From Chitinophagales bacterium (lineage in GTDB: Bacteria; Bacteroidota; Bacteroidia; Chitinophagales; UBA2359): 64,000 bases of DNA. Below, one piece after another: positions 9,701 through 17,620 of this stretch. The notes beneath the pieces are model-generated. The model saw only the letters and a program-made list of their open reading frames with translations. It made no database searches and had not been told where the DNA came from. The DNA lies in contig JACJXU010000001.1 of the NCBI GenBank assembly GCA_020636475.1, forward strand, positions 496,001 through 560,000, written 5' to 3'. The first letter of the stretch is position 1. Every line of letters starts with the position of its first letter. Position numbers and translations under genes: made by a program.

Positions 9701-12099
9701 TAACCATTGGTGTGAATGAACTGCCAACTATTAGCTTGATTCCTTTTGCTGGTAATTTATGTACTTCTTTGGGTAACATCAATTTGAATGTCCAATTAGG
9801 TGCCGGAACACCGACCAACGGAACTTGGATTATTGACCCGGGAAATGTAACCATAAGTAACCCCAGCAGTTTTGATTTAGCCTCCTTGACTTCTTTGGAC
9901 AACCAAAGCTTGAATTACACTTTAACGTACAGCATTGTTATTAACAACCAGTGTTTTACAGAAGAAAGTATTGCACTTACGGTAAATAGTCCTTCTTCGG
10001 CGACAATTTTACCGGATATTTTGTGTAATGATAGCAATTTGGGCGAAACGACTTTAGACCTTGACAATTTAGTTTTAGGAAATTCGGGCGGCACTTGGAC
10101 AACGGACGCAGGCACTTTAGATGCTGATAATGTATTGGATATTGACGGTGTAAATGCAATGGCAATAAACCTTAGCTACACGACTACTGTAAATGGAAGT
10201 TGTAGTGGTTCTGTTGTAAACGGAACGATTACAGTTTCTTGCGATGTGGACTGTGAAGCACCTGTGTTAGTGCCGTTTGGTGTGAGTTTCTGTAATAACA
10301 ATGACAATATAATTGATATAACAAGCCAATTGCAAAGCGGCGACCCTTTGTTGGGTACTTGGGAAATTTTTCCTGCTACCAACAATTATCCCAACAACAC
10401 CATAAGCGACCCGCAGAATATGCTCATCACCGACACCGAAGGAACTTTCCAAATTTTATATACCGTTCCGGCTGATGAAAATTGTCCGCAAGATTTGACT
10501 TCTAATCCTATACAATTAGTCATTTTTGATACAGTTGAAGCTTCTATTAATGAAGATGTTTTACCTATAATTTTATGTAATGATGCCGCAGGCGGAAATA
10601 CAGCCATCTTATTGGATTCTTTGGTTACAAGCGATTCTAATGGTACATGGAGTATTAGTGCTAACGCTCAGGCATATTATGATGCAACAACGCATATTTT
10701 AGATGTAAATGGCATCGACCCGTCTATTACTCAGGTGAGTGTACAATATCAAATTTTAAATCCCGAATGTGGCAGTTTTTTATTTCAAACAAGTTTTAAC
10801 ATCATAGACTGCAATATTTGCGAAGCAACAATAGAATTATTGCCTATTCCCAATAGTTTTTGCAGCGGCGATGCAACGATAAATTTGTTCGATTATGTAG
10901 TAAATCCGCAAGGCGGAATTTGGCTCACCAATGCCGGAGCCGGAACCTTGCAACAAGGAGTTTTTAATCCGCAAAATGTCGCTACATCCGGCAATTATAC
11001 TTTTACCTACACCTTCAGCCAACAAGGCTGCCCTACGCTTACTCAAGAAGTCAATTTTAGCCTTGATGTAGTACCTACCGCAGCATTTAATACTACCACC
11101 TATACGCTCTGCAATCACAGCGATGCAGGCACTACAACTTTGGTTTTAAGCGATTTACTTACAGCATCTTCGGCTACCAACGGTACTTGGTCGGCAGATG
11201 GAGGAACTATTACCAATGGCATTTTAGATGTAGAAAATATGTCAGCAGGAATCGTAAATCTTACTTATACCGTTGCTTCTACCAATCCAAATTGTGGCGA
11301 TGCGCAGGCGAGTTTGGCTATCAATGTTGAGGACTGTGTGTGTACGGAAAATGCTAACTTCGCAGCTCCTCCTGCAATTTGTGCGTATGAAACCTTCAAT
11401 CTGGCAACTTTGGCTGTTACCGACAATGGCGGTTATTGGCTCATAAATAACAATAATATTAGTATTATTGGCAGTTTGCTCAATCCGAACGATAATTCCG
11501 GCTCTTTTGAATTGACGTATGTAGTGGAAGGCGAAGGAAATTGTCCAGACGCAAGCGAAACCCAAATCATTAACATTAATGCTGCGCCGGTGGTAGATAT
11601 TTACGCTTCGGCAACGCATATTTTTGCGGGAGAAAGTGTAGAATTAAATGCTTCCGGTGCTACGGACTACACTTGGTACGATGCTGTGGGAACGGTTTTG
11701 GGAACAGGAAGCAGCCTTACGGTAAGTCCCCAAACGAACACCATTTACTATGTAGAAGGAAGCGATGGCAACTTGTGTATTGATGATGCACTAATAAGTA
11801 TTACGGTAGGCAGCAATAATTTCTTTGAGTTTCCTTCGGCATTCTCACCGAACAACGATGGTATAAACGACCTTTTCCGTCCGATGTATCGCAATGTGGA
11901 CACCAACGTATTCAGTTTGCAAATATTCAATCGCTGGGGAGAACTTATATTTGAAACCAACGACATAGACCAAGGCTGGAACGGTTTGTACAAAGGCAGA
12001 GAGCAAGAAGTAGAAGTGTATATGTACGTGGCAACCTACAAATTCAACGACAGCGACAATACGCGTGTGTATAAGGGTAATGTTACTTTGGTGAGGTAG
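3787..12099 (+). CDS. Giant repeat-rich cell-surface protein with type B T9SS sorting domain
   Basis: About 2770 residues. A signal peptide (MQQKKLLFIIFCLITTIFS...AHAQ) supports the ATG at 3787 over the TTG at 3766. An N-terminal lamin-tail-like domain (about 25-230) and one PKD domain (about 260-340; WDFGDGSAPETITG) precede two kinds of repeat. The first has the pattern C...(I/L)NL...L....GTW......G..FD..G...GNY.FTYT; the second, around residues 980-1830, alternates CP.I.....C.G....T with a beta unit ending in SETFTITYYP. The C-terminal 90 residues are a gliding-motility-associated (type B) sorting domain (FPSAFSPNNDGINDLF ... IFNRWGELIF ... YKGNVTLVR). Cys pairs recur through the repeats. 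It is probably a surface adhesin or matrix protein exported by T9SS; no catalytic domain is seen. Confidence 0.9.
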   Translation: MQQKKLLFIIFCLITTIFSTNAHAQTLVVNEVTNYPNSSNVDVELLVSCPAGCKGVLDIRNWIVDDNSGMGSTCGQSNTGLAPGHLRFPDVEEYACVPCGAFIVLTNGASQDPYDSNNDFLYHIGYAGMNANPTVPNNSACNDFGTAAQATSSGSEGIINLRNAGDLVQVRDNNGNLINGISWGDISASSGVPSVYNGSAANHTFYATTCSGTGFMDGTPVSDPPDVNSANTPGLPNPGQEGCIDLMRIDVSHSDSTLAMPACDETSFSFMHDACGNFETDWDFGDGSAPETITGSIADVSHTFTSEGTFYVLATIRFQPNDCPVEVLDTVMIDFPDKPEPPTIPTPTLCYDNGSLFGVLTYPQLSNFLHEMQWFYTSTDASPFSTDEEPDLDASILSQINAGGAFPQYVSFWVAENDGTCDSERVEFVITVNGVLEYTGDNPNYLCQADYTNLNLTALVSPQDATVVEFCGSNATVDANISLSGNTYVLNVDNLADGTYTISYGLSGSNCNDCGGTFDVVIIGTPVIDNPGTVCLSDGNVTFTATPPGGTWEGTGVVGGASNTTGIFNPNNWPLNASNQHEGTINYTFPNGSGCFATITVIAETAPSVSNPPAVCNTASSGAVNLNSFLTPSGSAGTWAFVSGPQNISPGTGNSVSFDGVTAGNYVFSFTSSGACGGSPLNLTQVVNDCACPTTSNPSAICSDEILNLADYINTTASGTWSISNGTGGSISGTTFNPNGNSGNFTATFTLTTAIPGCSNTYDIPITVNALADAGTGANTSVCNDSNTAIDLFAQLSGETTSGTWTVAPATAGFNAAGGSFNPNGVAANNYVFTYTVTGACVNGSGTATVSINVSQSVNVTASPNTATVCNAGAGAGINLNNNLSTSVAGTWADTDASGALQSGSLFDFSGVNAGNYTFTFTPSVNAPCTATPVTVEVTVNDCSCPLIQSTNASAIQVCENGGNVTITITVNTSTNLENLTLTENGNNINLTQSGTTFTATISPPSISNCNVLTQNYVANLYCTTNPAVVEDTETLSISFYPQPTGNISLDATGCVATLNPDCANFSVSGGGTTQTTNVNGDNSAVSFSLQNNDFPSCTNTITSNFACVTEFECPTVQPASNGLDICSNTVPDLSNANTGFSILTDPDNTAGNLLWFTSVGPVTPYNNTPFINTNCDVQLVTLYAYLECDKDGNGIFDNLNGDEYVSAGSVNITVFPQYNSNLVSATPGDCALPTLTTSCANYIITPINVPTEVIPGITPGLAIFGITYVNDNLTCLNTTEEVAYNCPSVDCPTIINAINATENYCLMGSPNFANIELAADWDDPNGQVPAGDAIVWFSNAAFSGVPLDETNYQPIYIGDNCSPQTITLYAALLCNSGSPVPAGTLTITLYPEFDAANISTTEGNCAPPSIQSNCDNYAITALTAVPAVVNPGDAGSVTWQITYSGTTDCDFSNIEYEVNYSCAELSCPTITNLSISPDADNCSGENVIATLTYDDPQNTFTNINWFDAQGNIVGTGTSLSITETVNGCDALELTYTASIYCSTNPPNLPSDSETFTITYYPLPSSNEISFTPSADGCSIEATSSCPNFSITTTNPQVTGTDGTWTANFTVQNTEAVSNGANCVVDFMENGTCTLPQCPLLSSISPDGHICSGDSYNLAAVLINTQDLDHVEWLDESGAVVSNANTYQVNTTTSGCNSQTETYTFNAYCITDLVNPTISETVSVTIYPVPTASDVQITLSNNNCTATATITNCSNIFAVSATSTNPISTNIDGDMSAVNFEIFNTEAQANGINCSIVVSDNFDCSIPVNCTEDASLLPFASNVCSSIGTIDLTAQIAGDMGGLWYNVTNGNQQILLPSLYDVSTLAAGNYNLQYVVEGSNGCPNVSDNITLTITNIPIILNPSQTLCTEGAGAQLNLNTLLGAGTPTNGTWETINPAYSTYLNGNVLDVNGATGISSISLTYTLPDNCNSSVTIGVNELPTISLIPFAGNLCTSLGNINLNVQLGAGTPTNGTWIIDPGNVTISNPSSFDLASLTSLDNQSLNYTLTYSIVINNQCFTEESIALTVNSPSSATILPDILCNDSNLGETTLDLDNLVLGNSGGTWTTDAGTLDADNVLDIDGVNAMAINLSYTTTVNGSCSGSVVNGTITVSCDVDCEAPVLVPFGVSFCNNNDNIIDITSQLQSGDPLLGTWEIFPATNNYPNNTISDPQNMLITDTEGTFQILYTVPADENCPQDLTSNPIQLVIFDTVEASINEDVLPIILCNDAAGGNTAILLDSLVTSDSNGTWSISANAQAYYDATTHILDVNGIDPSITQVSVQYQILNPECGSFLFQTSFNIIDCNICEATIELLPIPNSFCSGDATINLFDYVVNPQGGIWLTNAGAGTLQQGVFNPQNVATSGNYTFTYTFSQQGCPTLTQEVNFSLDVVPTAAFNTTTYTLCNHSDAGTTTLVLSDLLTASSATNGTWSADGGTITNGILDVENMSAGIVNLTYTVASTNPNCGDAQASLAINVEDCVCTENANFAAPPAICAYETFNLATLAVTDNGGYWLINNNNISIIGSLLNPNDNSGSFELTYVVEGEGNCPDASETQIININAAPVVDIYASATHIFAGESVELNASGATDYTWYDAVGTVLGTGSSLTVSPQTNTIYYVEGSDGNLCIDDALISITVGSNNFFEFPSAFSPNNDGINDLFRPMYRNVDTNVFSLQIFNRWGELIFETNDIDQGWNGLYKGREQEVEVYMYVATYKFNDSDNTRVYKGNVTLVR

Positions 12100-12151
12100 A
12101 TATTCTTCGCTAAGACTAATTTTGTTATTGCAAAATTTTCATTACGCCTTT

Positions 12152-12685
12152 TCAGCTTGTAATCTTTTTGTGTCGATTTTTTGTGAGCAAAATCAAGCTA
12201 GCATAATTGATTGCCAATAGGAAAAATATTCCTATTATTGTCACAAACAAATTATCGAAAGTCAACATAAGACAAATACTTATGGACGTTGGGATGAAGC
12301 CAATAGCAAAATGTATCGGCAAATGCCATTGCTTATAAGTTACAGCATGTTTACCTTTTAATATACCCAAACTAAAAAGTGTTAGGGTAAGCTGAATAAG
12401 TATTAAAGACAATAACGGCATTGGAAAAATACGGTTGCGCCAAACGTCTTCCCTATACACGAACTCTTGAAAAGCTATTTCTTCGGTTTGCTTATCTTTG
12501 GAAAGATCATCAAGCGTAAGGTCAGACATGCCTGTTGGGGAATAAAAAATGATTTTGGGTGTGGGGCGGTATTTTATGAATAAATATGGCTCGTAAAATT
12601 CAGCATCTCGATAAATTCCGACAAAAAGCCAAGTAAGGATGAAAAACACAAGCCCCGACAAGATGTAAATGTTTGGTCGGCTCAT
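12152..12685 (-). CDS. Hypothetical membrane protein
   Basis: A protein of 177 residues with four likely membrane helices: residues 7-25, about 90-108, 124-143 and 146-165. The hydrophilic stretch between helices 1 and 2 (about 26-88) carries YRPTPKIIFYSPTG and an acidic segment. No family is recognised. It starts 18 bases after the stop of the preceding minus-strand membrane protein gene, so the two are likely co-transcribed. Confidence 0.65.
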   Translation of the reverse strand: MSRPNIYILSGLVFFILTWLFVGIYRDAEFYEPYLFIKYRPTPKIIFYSPTGMSDLTLDDLSKDKQTEEIAFQEFVYREDVWRNRIFPMPLLSLILIQLTLTLFSLGILKGKHAVTYKQWHLPIHFAIGFIPTSISICLMLTFDNLFVTIIGIFFLLAINYASLILLTKNRHKKITS

Positions 12686-12703
12686 AATTCAATTTCACAT
12701 AGG

Positions 12704-13240
12704 TTAATCAATAAGTTGTTGCTTGCTGTTTCTTTTTTCGAATATTGTTTTCAAGTCTGTTCGTCTGCCCCAACAGATTATTGCTATTGCAACAAGCAGT
12801 AAAAAGTGATTTAGTGTCGAAATACTGCACTGCCCACTATATATTGAACCCGAATACTCCCGCCAATGCCAAGGAAAAACTTTATTGAAGGTTGGCAAAG
12901 TTAGCCCAAGTTGCTTGTTGATTATTGGCAAAGACAAATCAACCAAATCAGGGAAAATTGTCCCTACAAAAGATAGTGCTGTTATAATGCGATATTTCTT
13001 TTTTGAAAAATAAATTAGCGTCAAAATTATTGCCAAGCCAAAAGCGACATCAATCTTTGAATTGATTGGATAGCAATGTGGAATGTAATCTAACGCAGCA
13101 TGCGAAATGAGTCCAACAACAAAAGCAACAACCGCCGTTAATATAATATGCTTTGAAGCATTTGTGTGTTCAAGTCTGTTTGTATCCGTCAATAATGCCG
13201 TCACACTAATTGCGGCAGCTGTATGGAAAATTATATTCAT
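12704..13240 (-). CDS. Membrane protein, possibly related to DUF457-type membrane-bound hydrolases
   Basis: A protein of 178 residues with about four membrane segments. Conserved-looking polar residues lie at the membrane edges: HAALDYIPH (about 48-56), GTIFPDLVDL (about 92-101) and an HF near the last helix. This spacing of His and Asp resembles the membrane-bound metal-dependent hydrolase (YdjM/DUF457) group, but the match is by eye and weak. It is the first gene of a probable two-gene unit with the downstream membrane protein. Confidence 0.6.
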   Translation of the reverse strand: MNIIFHTAAAISVTALLTDTNRLEHTNASKHIILTAVVAFVVGLISHAALDYIPHCYPINSKIDVAFGLAIILTLIYFSKKKYRIITALSFVGTIFPDLVDLSLPIINKQLGLTLPTFNKVFPWHWREYSGSIYSGQCSISTLNHFLLLVAIAIICWGRRTDLKTIFEKRNSKQQLID

Positions 13241-13368
13241 TTTGGTATCATCATTAAATAGCTGTATAAAGATACCATTTAAAATTGACTGAAAAACAAT
13301 TCATGAATATTATACCAAAACAGCGTAAGGCTTCTTTTAACACACATCATAAGATTTCTCCAAAACAA

Positions 13369-13404
13369 AAACCTGACATGTTTTTAAAAAAACATGTCAG
13401 GTTT
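13369..13404 (-). terminator. Strong hairpin terminator downstream of aconitase
   Basis: A perfect 17-base inverted repeat (13369-13385 and 13388-13404) separated by 2 bases, followed on the minus strand by a T-rich tract. It lies about 90 bases past the aconitase stop and fits a rho-independent terminator. Confidence 0.75.
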
Positions 13405-13492
13405 GGCATTATACTTCACGTAGTCGTACAATATGTGAGCATCATTGGCGTTTTCCGCTATTTTTATTCACAAAATTGCACACAACAATTCT

Positions 13493-15757
13493 TTATGCTA
13501 ATTCCTGCCGAATAAGATTTAAAGCACTTCCCGCCTTAAACCACTCAATTTGTTGCTGGTTGTACGTATGCGCTACTTCAAACGAATCGGTAGTGCCATC
13601 GGCGTGGTGCAATATTACCGTTAGGTTTTTGTTGGGTGCAAAATCTTTTAAGCCTACAATATCTATCACATCATCTTGGCGCACTTTGTCGTAGTCGGCT
13701 TTGTTTATAAAAGTAAGCCCCAACATACCTTGTTTCTTAAGGTTGGTTTCGTGAATACGCGCAAAAGATTTTACAATAACTGCCCGCACGCCCAAATGAC
13801 GCGGCTCCATGGCAGCATGTTCGCGCGAAGAGCCTTCGCCGTAATTTTCCTCGCCAAATACCACCGAACCAATTCCTTTTGCTTTGTAATAACGCGCCAA
13901 GTCGGGTACGGCTTCAAAAGTATTTTCCAAAGGATTATATACTGTATTTGTTTTATCGTTAAAAGCATTTACCGCACCAATCAAGCAGTTGTTGGAAATA
14001 TTATCCAAATGTCCGCGATATTTCAACCAAGGTCCTGCCATCGAAATATGGTCGGTGGTGCATTTTCCTTTAGCTTTTATCAGTAAGCGCAGATTTTTCA
14101 GGTCATCACCTTTCCAAGGCATGAAGGGCGTTAGAAGTTGTAGGCGATCGGAAGTAGGACTTACTTTCACCTGAATTTCGCTGCCATCTTCGGCGGGAGC
14201 TTCGTAGCCAGGGTCGTCCACCGAAAAACCTTTGGGTGGTAGTTCTACGCCAGTGGGCGGGTCTAATTTCACTTTTTCGCCATTTTCGTTTACAAGCGTA
14301 TCGGTCAATGGATTAAAAGTCATATCCCCGGCAATAGCCATTGCTGTAACAATTTCGGGCGAAGCTACAAAAGCATGCGTATTGGGATTTCCGTCATTCC
14401 TTTTGCTAAAATTCCGGTTGAAAGAAGTAATGATGGTGTTTTTCTTGTTGGGGTCGTTGCTGTGGCGCGCCCATTGTCCAATACAAGGTCCGCAAGCATT
14501 TGCCAATACCACACCACCAATATCATCAAAAATTTCCAAAATGCCATCGCGTTCCACAGTATAGCGCACTTGCTCGGAGCCGGGCGTAATGGTAAATTCG
14601 GATTTTACCTTCAAGTTTTTATCTCTCGCCTGTTTGGCTACGGAAGCGGCGCGGGTGAGGTCTTCGTACGAAGAATTGGTACAAGAACCTATCAAGCCTA
14701 CTTCCAATTTTTGGGGCCAGCCATTTTTTTCAAACGCTTCTTTTAAGCCCGAAATAGGAAACGCTAGGTCAGGTGTAAAAGGACCGTTTACATGCGGCTC
14801 AAGGGTATTCAAATCTATTTCAATCAATTGGTCGAAATATTTTTCGGGTTGTTGATACACTTCCGGGTCGGCGGTAAGATGCTCGGCAACACTATCGGCT
14901 AAAGCAGCCACATCGGCGCGGTCGGTAGCACGCAAGTAGCGGCTCATAGAAGCATCGTAAGCAAAAGTAGAGGTAGTAGCACCAATTTCGGCACCCATGT
15001 TACAAATAGTACCTTTTCCGGTACAACTCATACTTTGCGCGCCTTCGCCAAAATATTCTACTACGGCACCCGTACCACCTTTCACGGTGAGAATTCCGGC
15101 AACTTTAAGAATTACATCTTTGGGCGAAGTCCAGCCGTTCATTTTTCCGGTAAGTTTCACGCCAATCAGTTTCGGCATTTTCAGTTCCCAAGGCAAGCCT
15201 GCCATTACATCTACTGCATCGGCACCGCCTACGCCAATGGCAATCATTCCCAAGCCTCCGGCGTTTACGGTGTGGCTGTCCGTACCAATCATCATTCCGC
15301 CGGGGAAGGCATAATTTTCCAGCACTACCTGATGAATAATGCCCGCGCCGGGTTTCCAAAAACCAATGCCATATTTGTTGGACACGGAAGATAGGAACTC
15401 ATACACTTCGGAGTTGGTATCCAATGCTTGCGCCAAATCGGCGGCGGCACCCACTTTTGCCTGAATGAGGTGGTCGCAGTGAACGGTAGAAGGCACGGCG
15501 GCGGTTTTGCGCCCGCACATCATAAATTGTAGCAGTGCCATTTGAGCAGTAGCGTCTTGCATTGCCACGCGGTCGGGAGCGAAAAATACATAATCTTTTC
15601 CGCGCTGGTAATCGGCAATTGGCGAGTCGGGGTGAAGGTGGGTAAAAAGAATTTTTTCGGTAAGGCTTAGGGGACGTTGAATGTGTTTTCGAATGTCCGC
15701 CATTTTTTGGGACAAAGACTGATAATAGTCTTTAATCATTTCAATATCAAATGCCAT
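13493..15757 (-). CDS. acn: Aconitate hydratase (mitochondrial type)
   Basis: A protein of 754 residues that interconverts citrate and isocitrate through cis-aconitate in the TCA cycle. The [4Fe-4S] cluster ligands are visible as GSCTNSS (Cys near residue 358) and ACGPCIGQW (Cys near 421 and 424), close to the numbering of mitochondrial aconitase. Other signatures are [13 protein letters not shown], the linker after residue 500, and the swivel domain with [19 protein letters not shown]. Length and motifs fit the mitochondrial-type subfamily common in Bacteroidota rather than the roughly 890-residue AcnA or AcnB. It appears monocistronic: a terminator follows it and a TAnnTTTG promoter element precedes it. 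Confidence 0.97.
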   Translation of the reverse strand: MAFDIEMIKDYYQSLSQKMADIRKHIQRPLSLTEKILFTHLHPDSPIADYQRGKDYVFFAPDRVAMQDATAQMALLQFMMCGRKTAAVPSTVHCDHLIQAKVGAAADLAQALDTNSEVYEFLSSVSNKYGIGFWKPGAGIIHQVVLENYAFPGGMMIGTDSHTVNAGGLGMIAIGVGGADAVDVMAGLPWELKMPKLIGVKLTGKMNGWTSPKDVILKVAGILTVKGGTGAVVEYFGEGAQSMSCTGKGTICNMGAEIGATTSTFAYDASMSRYLRATDRADVAALADSVAEHLTADPEVYQQPEKYFDQLIEIDLNTLEPHVNGPFTPDLAFPISGLKEAFEKNGWPQKLEVGLIGSCTNSSYEDLTRAASVAKQARDKNLKVKSEFTITPGSEQVRYTVERDGILEIFDDIGGVVLANACGPCIGQWARHSNDPNKKNTIITSFNRNFSKRNDGNPNTHAFVASPEIVTAMAIAGDMTFNPLTDTLVNENGEKVKLDPPTGVELPPKGFSVDDPGYEAPAEDGSEIQVKVSPTSDRLQLLTPFMPWKGDDLKNLRLLIKAKGKCTTDHISMAGPWLKYRGHLDNISNNCLIGAVNAFNDKTNTVYNPLENTFEAVPDLARYYKAKGIGSVVFGEENYGEGSSREHAAMEPRHLGVRAVIVKSFARIHETNLKKQGMLGLTFINKADYDKVRQDDVIDIVGLKDFAPNKNLTVILHHADGTTDSFEVAHTYNQQQIEWFKAGSALNLIRQELA

Positions 15758-15801
15758 AGGTTTGCACAGTGTTTATGTGATAAAATTTTTTATAATTAAG
15801 G

Positions 15802-15809
15802 CAAAAGTA
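15802..15809 (-). promoter_or_regulatory. Bacteroidota -7 promoter element for aconitase
   Basis: On the minus strand this reads TACTTTTG, matching TAnnTTTG, about 45 bases upstream of the aconitase ATG. A clear -33 TTTG partner was not found. Confidence 0.4.
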
Positions 15810-16008
15810 CAAATTTTATGCTGTTTTAGAACATATTAATACAAGCGCAAAAAGGCAGGAATTGTTTAAGCTGAAAAGCGAAATTTTATTTGGGTAAAAG
15901 CTATTTTAAGTACCTATCTAAAAGAAGTCAATTATTTTTCAATAATTTATCCAACAATTATTTTTGATAAATAAAATATATTACTATTAAATAATTAAAA
16001 CTCGCACA

Positions 16009-16065
16009 TTGAGCGAAGCCGAAATGTGCTTTTAACAGCGTTAGTTGCGTTTCGGCTTCGCTCAA
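16009..16065. repeat. 16-base perfect inverted repeat
   Basis: TTGAGCGAAGCCGAAA at 16009-16024 and its reverse complement at 16050-16065 flank a 25-base loop. An overlapping alternative hairpin pairs GCACATT (16004-16010) with AATGTGC (16022-16028). The composition differs from the AT-rich surroundings, as in dispersed palindromic intergenic repeats. Without a T tract right after the stem it is not an obvious terminator. Confidence 0.75.
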
Positions 16066-16155
16066 CGCTCATTTGCATTTTTTAATCGGTATTATAATTT
16101 ATGCTGTTTTTTGTCTAAGTACTTAATGCTCTTAAAGTTAAACATTTTTATTGAA

Positions 16156-17037
16156 CTAATCTTCCAAATAACCAAATTTCCCTTCGTTAAAATCGCGAAA
16201 CGCCTGAATAAGCTCCTCGCGGGTATTCATTACAAAAGGTCCGTGTGCGGCTATGGGTTCGTTTATAGGTTCGCCACTTAATACCAAGACTACAGCATCG
16301 TCTGCTGCTTTTACGCTAAATATTTCGCCTTCATTTTCAAAAACGGCAAAATAATCGGTTGGAATTTTTTCCGCATTATTTACTACCACATTGCCTTCTA
16401 TCACCAAGAGTGCGGTATTGTAGTTGGCAGGGAAACTAAACTGCGCACTACCGCCTTTTTGCAACTTCGCATTGAGCATATACACAGGCGTGAAAGTACG
16501 CGCAGCACCTTTGGCAGCTTCATATTCTCCGGCTATCACTTCTACTTCGCCTGCCTTGTTGGGTAGTTGCACCTTGCCCATCGCTTTGTTTTCGATAGCC
16601 TGATACTTCGGCGGACTCATTTTGTCTTTTGCGGGAAGATTTACCCACAGTTGCACCATTTGAAAATCGCCGCCGGCTTTGCTAAAGTTTTCTTCGTGAT
16701 ACTCTTTGTGCAACACGCCCGAAGCGGCGGTCATCCACTGCACATCGCCTTCGCCAATAACGCCGCCGCCGCCGCTACTGTCGTGGTGCGCTACTTTTCC
16801 TTTGTAGGCTATGGTTACAGTTTCAAAGCCACGATGCGGATGTACGCCAACGCCTTTAGGCTTTTTGCTGGGCGGAAAATAATATTTGGCATTGTAATCC
16901 AACATAATAAACGGGTTCATGCGCTGCATATTCAGGTAATTGTTGTCGCCGGGAATAAAATTGTGGACTCTAAAACCATCGCCCACAAAATGCGGAGTGG
17001 GAGGAGTAATGACTAATGCTACATTTTTTGTTTTCAT
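16156..17037 (-). CDS. Pirin family protein
   Basis: A bicupin protein of 293 residues. The N-terminal cupin carries the pirin signature with metal-binding residues: HPHRGFETVT, then GEGDVQWMTAASGVLHKEY containing the third His and the Glu. A C-terminal cupin (about 170-270) follows, ending with a segment typical of the family (GPFVMNTREELIQAFRDF). Bacterial pirins are cytosolic; some act as quercetin dioxygenases and others as redox or metabolic regulators, so the exact role here is open. The gene stands alone between two long intergenic regions. Confidence 0.93.
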   Translation of the reverse strand: MKTKNVALVITPPTPHFVGDGFRVHNFIPGDNNYLNMQRMNPFIMLDYNAKYYFPPSKKPKGVGVHPHRGFETVTIAYKGKVAHHDSSGGGGVIGEGDVQWMTAASGVLHKEYHEENFSKAGGDFQMVQLWVNLPAKDKMSPPKYQAIENKAMGKVQLPNKAGEVEVIAGEYEAAKGAARTFTPVYMLNAKLQKGGSAQFSFPANYNTALLVIEGNVVVNNAEKIPTDYFAVFENEGEIFSVKAADDAVVLVLSGEPINEPIAAHGPFVMNTREELIQAFRDFNEGKFGYLED

Positions 17038-17134
17038 ATACTGTATTTTTGTTCAAAGTTAAAACTATACGAACTAATACTTTATTTTTTTGCGATAAAG
17101 TTGCTATTGTTTTTCGTATGACATTGTGTTTTTT

Positions 17135-17179
17135 GTTACTCTAAGTTGCGCTAAGTGTTTCACCAAGTATCACAAAGTG
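17135..17179 (+). repeat. Degenerate short tandem repeat (10-12 base units)
   Basis: Four to five imperfect units of the type GTTACTCTAA, GTTGCGCTAA, GTGTTTCACCAA, GTATCACAAA follow each other. It lies upstream of the pirin gene and looks like a decayed intergenic tandem repeat. Confidence 0.5.
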
Positions 17180-17198
17180 ATTTAAGTTTCGGGAAATA

Positions 17199-17525
17199 AT
17201 ACCAAAACGGAATCATCATTGCGTATTAAAAAAGTAAAAACCCTCTTCATGTACATAGTTTTTGTATAAGAAAAGTATAAAAATCTTTTTTCGCCGTATA
17301 GCAGCATTTGGGCGTTAGAAATTTTTGAAGCCTTGGAAAAAATTTAGCCCAAAAGCTGCGGTTTTGCCCGAATAGGGCAAAAATACCTTGAAAAAAGTGT
17401 CCTTTCTTTTGCTTCGTTTTCTTTGGACAAGCAAAGAAAATGAAGAAACCCAAAGCATACTTCTGTTCCCAAACTTGCAGGGTAGATACCTAAAGCTATA
17501 CGCAACCTTCATACGGTTTTGGTAT
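17199..17525. mobile_element. MITE-like element, copy 1
   Basis: A roughly 327-base non-coding block bounded by imperfect inverted ends of about 28 bases: the left begins ATACCAAAAC and ends TTGCGTAT (17219-17226); the right is ATACGCAA (17498-17505) running to GTTTTGGTAT (17516-17525). The interior closely resembles 34451-34808 in the same orientation, including a hairpin (TTTTCTTTG, GACAAG loop, CAAAGAAAA at 17417-17440) and a translated stretch SFSLLVQRKRSKRKDTFF on the minus strand. There is no transposase. This fits a non-autonomous miniature element. The small open frames inside it are treated as repeat by-products, not genes. Confidence 0.55.
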
Positions 17526-17546
17526 AAGGTATAAATTATACCAAAA
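17517..17546. repeat. Short perfect inverted repeat at the edge of the MITE-like element
   Basis: TTTTGGTATAA at 17517-17527 is repeated inverted at 17536-17546, with an 8-base spacer. It overlaps the right end of the MITE-like element and could be a second nested end. Confidence 0.6.
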
Positions 17547-17557
17547 TCCAACAAAAC

Positions 17558-17592
17558 AAAGAGGCTGTCCGAAAAGTACGGGCAGCCTCTTT
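17558..17592 (-). terminator. Terminator of ahcY
   Basis: A 14-base stem (17558-17571 with 17579-17592, one G-T wobble) with a 7-base loop. T runs occur on both sides, so it may act in either direction. It lies about 30 bases past the ahcY stop. Confidence 0.85.
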
Positions 17593-17620
17593 TTAAACTT
17601 AAACCTATCTCAAAAAAAGA

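Larger units (their letters stand above)
15758..16155. other. Intergenic region between aconitase and pirin genes
   Basis: About 400 bases with no convincing gene. It contains the aconitase promoter on the right-hand (gene-proximal) side, an AT-rich middle, and a GC-richer palindromic repeat at 16009-16065. Confidence 0.6.
17038..17620. other. Intergenic region between pirin and ahcY genes
   Basis: About 580 bases without a convincing gene. From left to right it holds a degenerate tandem repeat, the MITE-like element and the ahcY terminator. Confidence 0.6.

Noticed and set aside
13676..14086. Open frames on the plus strand through the aconitase gene
   Set aside because: They are antisense to a well-conserved aconitase and their products look like complement translations.
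17247..17554. Two small minus-strand frames with the peptide SFSLLVQRKRSKRKDTFF
   Set aside because: The same peptide appears in the second copy at 34.65-34.85 kb inside the repeat; it follows the repeat DNA and is more likely a by-product than a protein family.
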